Source: Motacilla alba alba (Eukaryota > Chordata > Aves > Passeriformes > Motacillidae). Taken from it: 64,000 nt of DNA. This document shows positions 58,101 through 64,000 of this stretch, one piece after another. Every line of letters starts with the position of its first letter. Position 1 is the stretch's first letter. The notes under the pieces are model-generated. The model searched no databases and was not told where the DNA came from. It saw only the letters and a list, made by a program, of their open reading frames with translations. The DNA lies in contig NC_052028.1 in NCBI RefSeq assembly GCF_015832195.1, forward strand, positions 2,027,501 through 2,091,500, given 5' to 3'. The position numbers and the translations under genes were made by a program.

Positions 58101-58633
58101 GAGACACCGTGAGAGAAAAGTGGCACACAGAAATCCTCTTGACTGAGAACAAGGATCACAACATGCATGCAAAATTATAAGTTTGGTAAACACTGCTAAA
58201 ATTCCATGTAAGAATTTCAAAATGTCCTGAACTGATTAGGCAATACGCACATCTGATTAAAACCAGTCATCAGAGTCGCAGCTCAGAGACGCCATCATCC
58301 TACTTCAGCATCCTGTGTGACTTGGAAGACAGATTACTCTCAAACCTTGACATTCCCTGCGTGCTGACACTCAATAACCGCCACTGACAGGAAATATCAA
58401 CTCCAAGGCAGCAGACTGATGACACAGAGGGGAAGACTGTATGAAACGGGTAAGGTGACAAAACCAGAAAGGACCCGGCAGAAGAAAAAAATCAAAGACA
58501 CGAAAAAATGACGCAGCCAGGAGCAGCATCACTTCTATCTCTTCCAAGAACTGACTACACGTACACCACCCAGTAGCAAGACGAACTAAAGCAACGCTGA
58601 GCGAAATTTTGCCTTCGGGCAAGAGTAACTCAC

Positions 58634-61084
58634 CGGGAGAGAGGCGGAATCCGCGGGAGGAGCGCCGGCAGGGTCCTCGTCCCCGAGCAGCGGCGCGGGC
58701 TCGTCGGGCGGCGGCCGGGCCGGGAGGGTGTCGCAGCAGGCGGCGGCCGAGAGGCGCAGCTGGCTCTTGCGCGAGTCGGCCGTGAGCGACACGTCGTGCG
58801 AGTAGGACTGCAGGAAGGCGCGCACGCCGTCGATGCCCACGAAGTGCGACACGGGCACGCCGCGCAAGGCGCCGCCGTCCGGCGGCAGCAGCTGGCGGCG
58901 GTGGCAGCGGCGCAGGCGCAGCGCCAGCAGCAGCAGCAGGAAGGCCACGAAGAGGCACGACACGGCGGCCACGGCCAGCACGAGCCAGCGCGTCAGGCTG
59001 GCGGCCGGCTCGCCCGGCGCCGCCGCCTCGTCGGCCGCGCTGCCCAGCTCGGCCAGCAGCTCGGCCACGCTCTCGGCCAGCACCACGCTCAGCGTGGCCG
59101 TGGCCGACAGCGCCGGCCGCCCGTGGTCCCGCACCAGCACCACCAGGCTGTGGCGCGCCGCGTCGCGGGCCAGCGGCGAGCGCGCCGTGCGCACCTCGCC
59201 GCTGTGCAGCCCCACGCGGAACAGCCCCGGCTCCGTGGCCTTGGCCAGCTCGTAGGACAGCCACGCGTTCTGCCCCGCGTCCGCGTCCACCGCCACCACC
59301 TTGGCCACCAGCGCGCCGGCCTCCGAGCGCCGCGGCGCCAGCTCCACGCCCGACCACGCGGCGCCCGAGCCCAGCGCCGCGGCCGCCGGCGGGTACAGCA
59401 CCTGCGGCGCGTTGTCGTTCTCGTCCAGCACCTCCAGCCGCACCGACACGTTGCTGCCGAGCGCCGGCGCGCCGCCGTCCTCCGCACGCACCCACAGCTG
59501 CAGCTCGCGCAGCTGCTCGTAGTCCAAGGAGCGCAGCGCGTACAGCGCGCCCGTCTCCGCCTGCACCGACACGTACGACGACAGCGGCGCGCCCCGCACC
59601 CGCCCCTCCGCCAGCCGGTAGCGCACGCGCGCGTTCTGCCCCCAGTCCGCGTCCGTGGCGCGCACCGTCAGCACCAGCGCGCCCGCCGCGTTGTTCTCCG
59701 CCAGCCGCGCGCTGTAGCGCTCCTCCGCGAACACCGGCGCGTTGTCGTTCACGTCCAGCACCCGCAGCGCCAGCACCGCGCTGCTCTGCAGCGCCGGCCG
59801 CCCGCCGTCGGCCGCCCGCACCGTCACGTTGTACTCCGACACCTGCTCCCGGTCCAGCTCTCCCGCCGTCACCACGCGGTAGTAATCTTCAAAAGACTTC
59901 TCCAGCCGGAACGGGACGCCCCCTTCGAGGGAACAGCTCACCTCGCCATTCGCCCCCGAGTCCCGGTCCTGCACGTGCAGCAGGGCTACGACGGTCCCGG
60001 ACGGCGCATCCTCAGAGATCTCACTCAGCGCCGACGACACGGTGAGTTCGGGAGCGTTGTCGTTCACATCTGTTACGGTAACTACAACTTTGGAAGTGTC
60101 GGAAAGGCCTTCCCCATCATGTGCCTGCACTTCTAGTTCATAGAAATTGCCTTCCTCAAAGTCCAGGCTCCGTAACAGGGTGATCGCTCCCGTGTCGTCG
60201 TCCAGCTCGAAAATCTGCGAGGCTTTTTCTGTGATTTTCTTTAACGAGTATTTAATATGTCCGTTTAACCCGTCGTCTCTGTCGGAGGCCGTAACGGTGA
60301 CGAGGACGGAGCCCACAGGCACGTCCTCGGGCACACGCACCGTGTACTCCGCCTGGCTGAACACCGGCGCGTTGTCGTTCGCATCCACCACGGTCACGCG
60401 GATCCGAGCCGTGCCCGTCCGGGCCGGATCGCCGCCGTCCATCGCCCGCAGCACCAGCTCGTGAAACGCCGCCTCCTCCCGGTCCAGCGCCTTCGCCAGC
60501 ACCAGCTCGGGACGCTGATCGCCGCCGGGGCCCGCCTGCACGGCCAGCGAGAAGTGCTCGTCACCGCTCAGCTCGTAGCTCTGCAGGGAATTCCGGCCAG
60601 AATCCGAGTCGTGAGCCTCGGCCAGGGGAAACCGCGACCCTGGGGCTGTCATCTCGCTTACTCTCAATTCTTTTTCTGCCTCTCGGAAGCTGGGCGCGTT
60701 GTCGTTAATGTCCGTGATTTCCACTTGGATTCCATAAACCTGCATCTGGCCCTCCACTATCAGCTCACAGCGCAGCACGCATTGGTGCATGCTCTCGCAC
60801 AGCTGCTCTCTGTCGATCCTCTCCGCTGTCACTAAATGTCCCGTCTTCCCGTGCAGAGAGAAGTATTGAGTCCTACCTCTGTCTATGATGTGGACACCGC
60901 GGTCTTGGAGCGCTGGCAGCTGCAGCCCCAGGTCCTTGGCCACGTCGCCCACGAAGGAGCCCTTGGGCATCTCCTCGGGCACCGAGTAGCGCAGCTGCCC
61001 CCACGCCGCCTCCCACGCTGCCAGCAGCACGGCCCAGAGCAGAGCTCGCTGCCGCCGGCTCCAGCGCCTCCCCGCCGCGCACAT
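58634..61084 (-). CDS. PCDHGA: Protocadherin gamma-A-type variable exon
   Basis: The exon encodes 817 codons, MCAAGRRWSRRQRALLWAVL to the phase-0 donor CTCCCG|GTGAGT. Domain layout is the same as the other two gamma-A exons. Distinguishing text: QLPALQDRGVHIIDRGRTQY and LCESMHQCVLRCE in EC1, EAEKELRVSEMTAPG at the EC1-EC2 boundary, and GLNGHIKYSLKKITEKASQI in EC3. EC2's second half and everything from late EC4 onward are almost identical to the paralogues. The tail carries HFVGIDGVRAFLQSYS and LTADSRKS, the gamma-A signature. It is the gamma-A member of the third tandem unit. Confidence 0.95.
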
Positions 61085-63078
61085 CGCCGCCGCGGCACCG
61101 CCGGCACCGCAACACCGCCGATCCAATCCCGCTGCCGCTCAATGCTCTCAGCTCCTGCACCGTGCGCAGCTGCCGCTGCCTCCGCCTGGCTGCACAATGG
61201 ACCGGCACCGCGGGGACGATCGCGGACCGCACGTTCGGACAGGGAACGAGCGAGCGAGCGACTGAGCCGCTCCGCAGCGGGCGGGGCTGCGGCGCTCCGA
61301 GCTCCCTCTCGCTCCTCTCGGTCAACAGCGGCGCCCGCAGCCTCCTCCCGGCACTGCAGGCACCGAGCGCTGCCCGGCGCTGCCCGCCCTGCCTTGCTCC
61401 GCACAGGCGACAGGCGCCACGGACATGTCGCTTTTCGTCCAGCGCCGATCTCCTGCCTCCGCATTTCTCCAGCCGCTCTCTGCTTCCATCCTCCAGGCTA
61501 TCACCTTCGGGAGGGCGGCAGAGGCATTCCGTGGGCGGGGTTCCTCAACAGCACGGGAAACTCATCTCTTACTTAGGTCATTACATGTAAATTAAAACAC
61601 ATATTTCGTATTTCACCCTGTAGCCTACTGTTACTCTTATCCTTTTTGTTCAAAAGCATCTTCAACAACAGGCTTTCAGAGAGAAAACGGGAAGAGATCA
61701 CAACCAAAAAATCCAGAGCTGTTAGGTTTATTAACGCGAACGGGTCGGCAGCAATTGCACGCTTCCTGAAGTCAGGGAGCCAATTGTTACAGAATTGAAT
61801 TACGGGTAAAAATAAAGACGCAGCTGAAACTCTCAAAAGAAAGTTTCAGGACTTCAATTATTTAAAATATTCTCCAACGATACACCTAGTTCACCTTAGT
61901 TCATACAGATTTACATTTAATCAAATCACTCCGGTTTCCTTTTTTCATAAATCATTGTGTGAAGCACTGAAGCTCGTTAGTCAACTACTCATCTAACTGT
62001 CTCTAATTGACGTTCGTACGATAGGTGTACAAGTAAATAATCATGGGACCGGAGAACAAAAGTACAACACGTGAAACTCGGCTGACCACTACTCAATGTG
62101 CAAATGGGCTTGATTCAAGCGCCTAAACCCTCCTCTGGCCAATCTCCCTGATATGGGATCCCTTCATATCTCACATGTCTATCCTAGTAAAGAAAATTGC
62201 AAAAATTTACAGTTCTCGATATATTTGAGATCTTCTACAAGCCCCAATATCCATGTAAAAGGACGACAGAAAAATAAAAATCTCTGAATCAGAAATCTTT
62301 AGACACTCTCACCACTCTACGAAACAATGATCATGAAAAGCAAAACACAGCGAACTTCCAGCTAGGATACACAGAGGCCACCTAGTCTCACTACTGCATT
62401 CCCCCGAAAACGGGCGACACGCTTCTATCAGTTAGAATCGAGAACGGAACTTCCCACGTTCGTTTCCTTTCTAAATCTAAAAGGAAAAAAACAAAGTTTA
62501 CGAAGGGGGTTGTGTAAAGCTATACACGAGCTCCAAGCACACCCTTTCTGAACAAATCAGTCAGGAAATAAATATCTCCAACACCCCATGTCAGTGCTTT
62601 CTTCTTCTATCTTTTTCCTGGACTCCATCATGCAGAATCAGCCATTCTCCTTCCACAGAACACCAATCTGCTTTCATTGTTGCTAACACATTCTAGATTA
62701 TAGAGCTGGAGTGCTGAAGACAAAACCTCGAGCCTGAAGCTGAACCTGTGACCAAGGAAGAACCAAGTGCTTCCTGCTCTCAGTGAACGGGGGACAGCCG
62801 TTCCTTACTTCAGTCCGTCACGGAGACAGGACTATGCAACTGACGAAAACACGACCCCGAGAAACACGGAGGAACGCTGAGAAACGCCGCTACGAGCCGA
62901 AAGGAGAGCAATAATCAAAGCCTGTCACGTGAAGTTGTGACCGAGAAAAAATTCAAAACTTCCGCTGCTACGTGGGGATACAGATGACGAGACCACTGAC
63001 ACCGCGCAGAGAATACCCGTGGAAAATAAAGACGATTCGGAAACTTTTAAAACCAGAAGAAGCGAACGCTCTACAGAC
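61085..63078 (-). other. PCDHG: Spacer upstream of gamma-A (58634), second arm of a tandem duplication
   Basis: Near-identical copy of 48902-50889, offset by about 12183-12189 bases, with scattered substitutions and small indels. It contains the gamma-A promoter/5' UTR and an AT-rich spacer. No exon. Confidence 0.8.
61426..61446 (-). promoter_or_regulatory. PCDHGA: Conserved gamma-A upstream block (candidate CSE)
   Basis: TGTCGCTTTTCGTCCAGCGCC, identical to the block at 49243-49263 and with one or two changes from that at 37667-37687, about 340-360 bases upstream of the start codon. Confidence 0.5.

Positions 63079-64000
<922 letters not shown>

Larger units (their letters stand above)
53356..58633 (-). 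other. PCDHG: Spacer between gamma-A (58634) and gamma-B (50890)
   Basis: About 5.3 kb. It begins with the shared gamma-B promoter/5' UTR block (to about 53745). It contains CR1 relics and stretches homologous to the 41.7-46.4 kb spacer, and shows no supportable exon. The remaining unique DNA is AT-rich with short unremarkable open frames. Confidence 0.65.

Noticed and set aside
58371..59495. Alternative minus-strand frame of 374 codons within the gamma-A exon
   Set aside because: It is a frame-shifted reading of the gamma-A EC6/tail region (same glycine/alanine/arginine pattern in all three copies), not an independent gene.

Overview
This is vertebrate genomic DNA, most likely from a bird. 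It carries CR1-type LINE fragments and short, very GC- and CpG-rich exons. It holds the 3' part of the clustered protocadherin gamma locus (PCDHG), with every gene on the minus strand, so transcription runs from position 64000 towards 1. The identification rests on large single-exon cadherin ectodomains (six EC repeats, one membrane span, a short variable cytoplasmic tail). Each ends in a phase-0 splice donor. A 59-base exon at 8697-8755 encodes the diagnostic gamma constant-region start (NTDWRFSQ).

In transcription order the variable exons are: a partial gamma-B at the right edge (63079-64000, with two frameshifts), gamma-A (58634-61084), gamma-B (50890-53355), gamma-A (46457-48901), gamma-B (38830-41298), gamma-A (34863-37313), a gamma-B-type exon with a different membrane and tail segment (28697-31147), PCDHGC3 (23048-25480), PCDHGC5 (16554-19007), and two further C-type exons (13825-16224 and 10789-13221). 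Constant exon 1 follows. Constant exons 2 and 3 were not found and should lie beyond position 1. Each variable exon is expected to have its own promoter and to be spliced to the same constant exons, giving cell-surface isoforms that share a cytoplasmic end but differ in homophilic recognition.

The A/B part (about 34.8-64 kb) grew by tandem duplication of A+B units. One clear unit has a period of about 12.18 kb, and its intergenic DNA is duplicated as well. Within each subfamily the late-EC4, EC5, EC6, membrane and tail coding sequence is nearly identical, while parts of EC1-EC4 differ, which is the signature of gene conversion. The C-type exons are diverged single copies.

Most notable: (i) two C-type exons lie 3' of the C5 orthologue and none lies between C3 and C5, unlike the mammalian C3-C4-C5 order; (ii) a chimeric gamma-B exon; (iii) a tail motif shared by the C exons; (iv) CCAAT-box promoters before C3, C5 and the next exon, contrasting with a conserved CGCT-type block upstream of gamma-A exons; (v) frameshifts in the 5'-most gamma-B copy. 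Nothing outside the protocadherin cluster (no unrelated gene, RNA gene or virus) could be supported.
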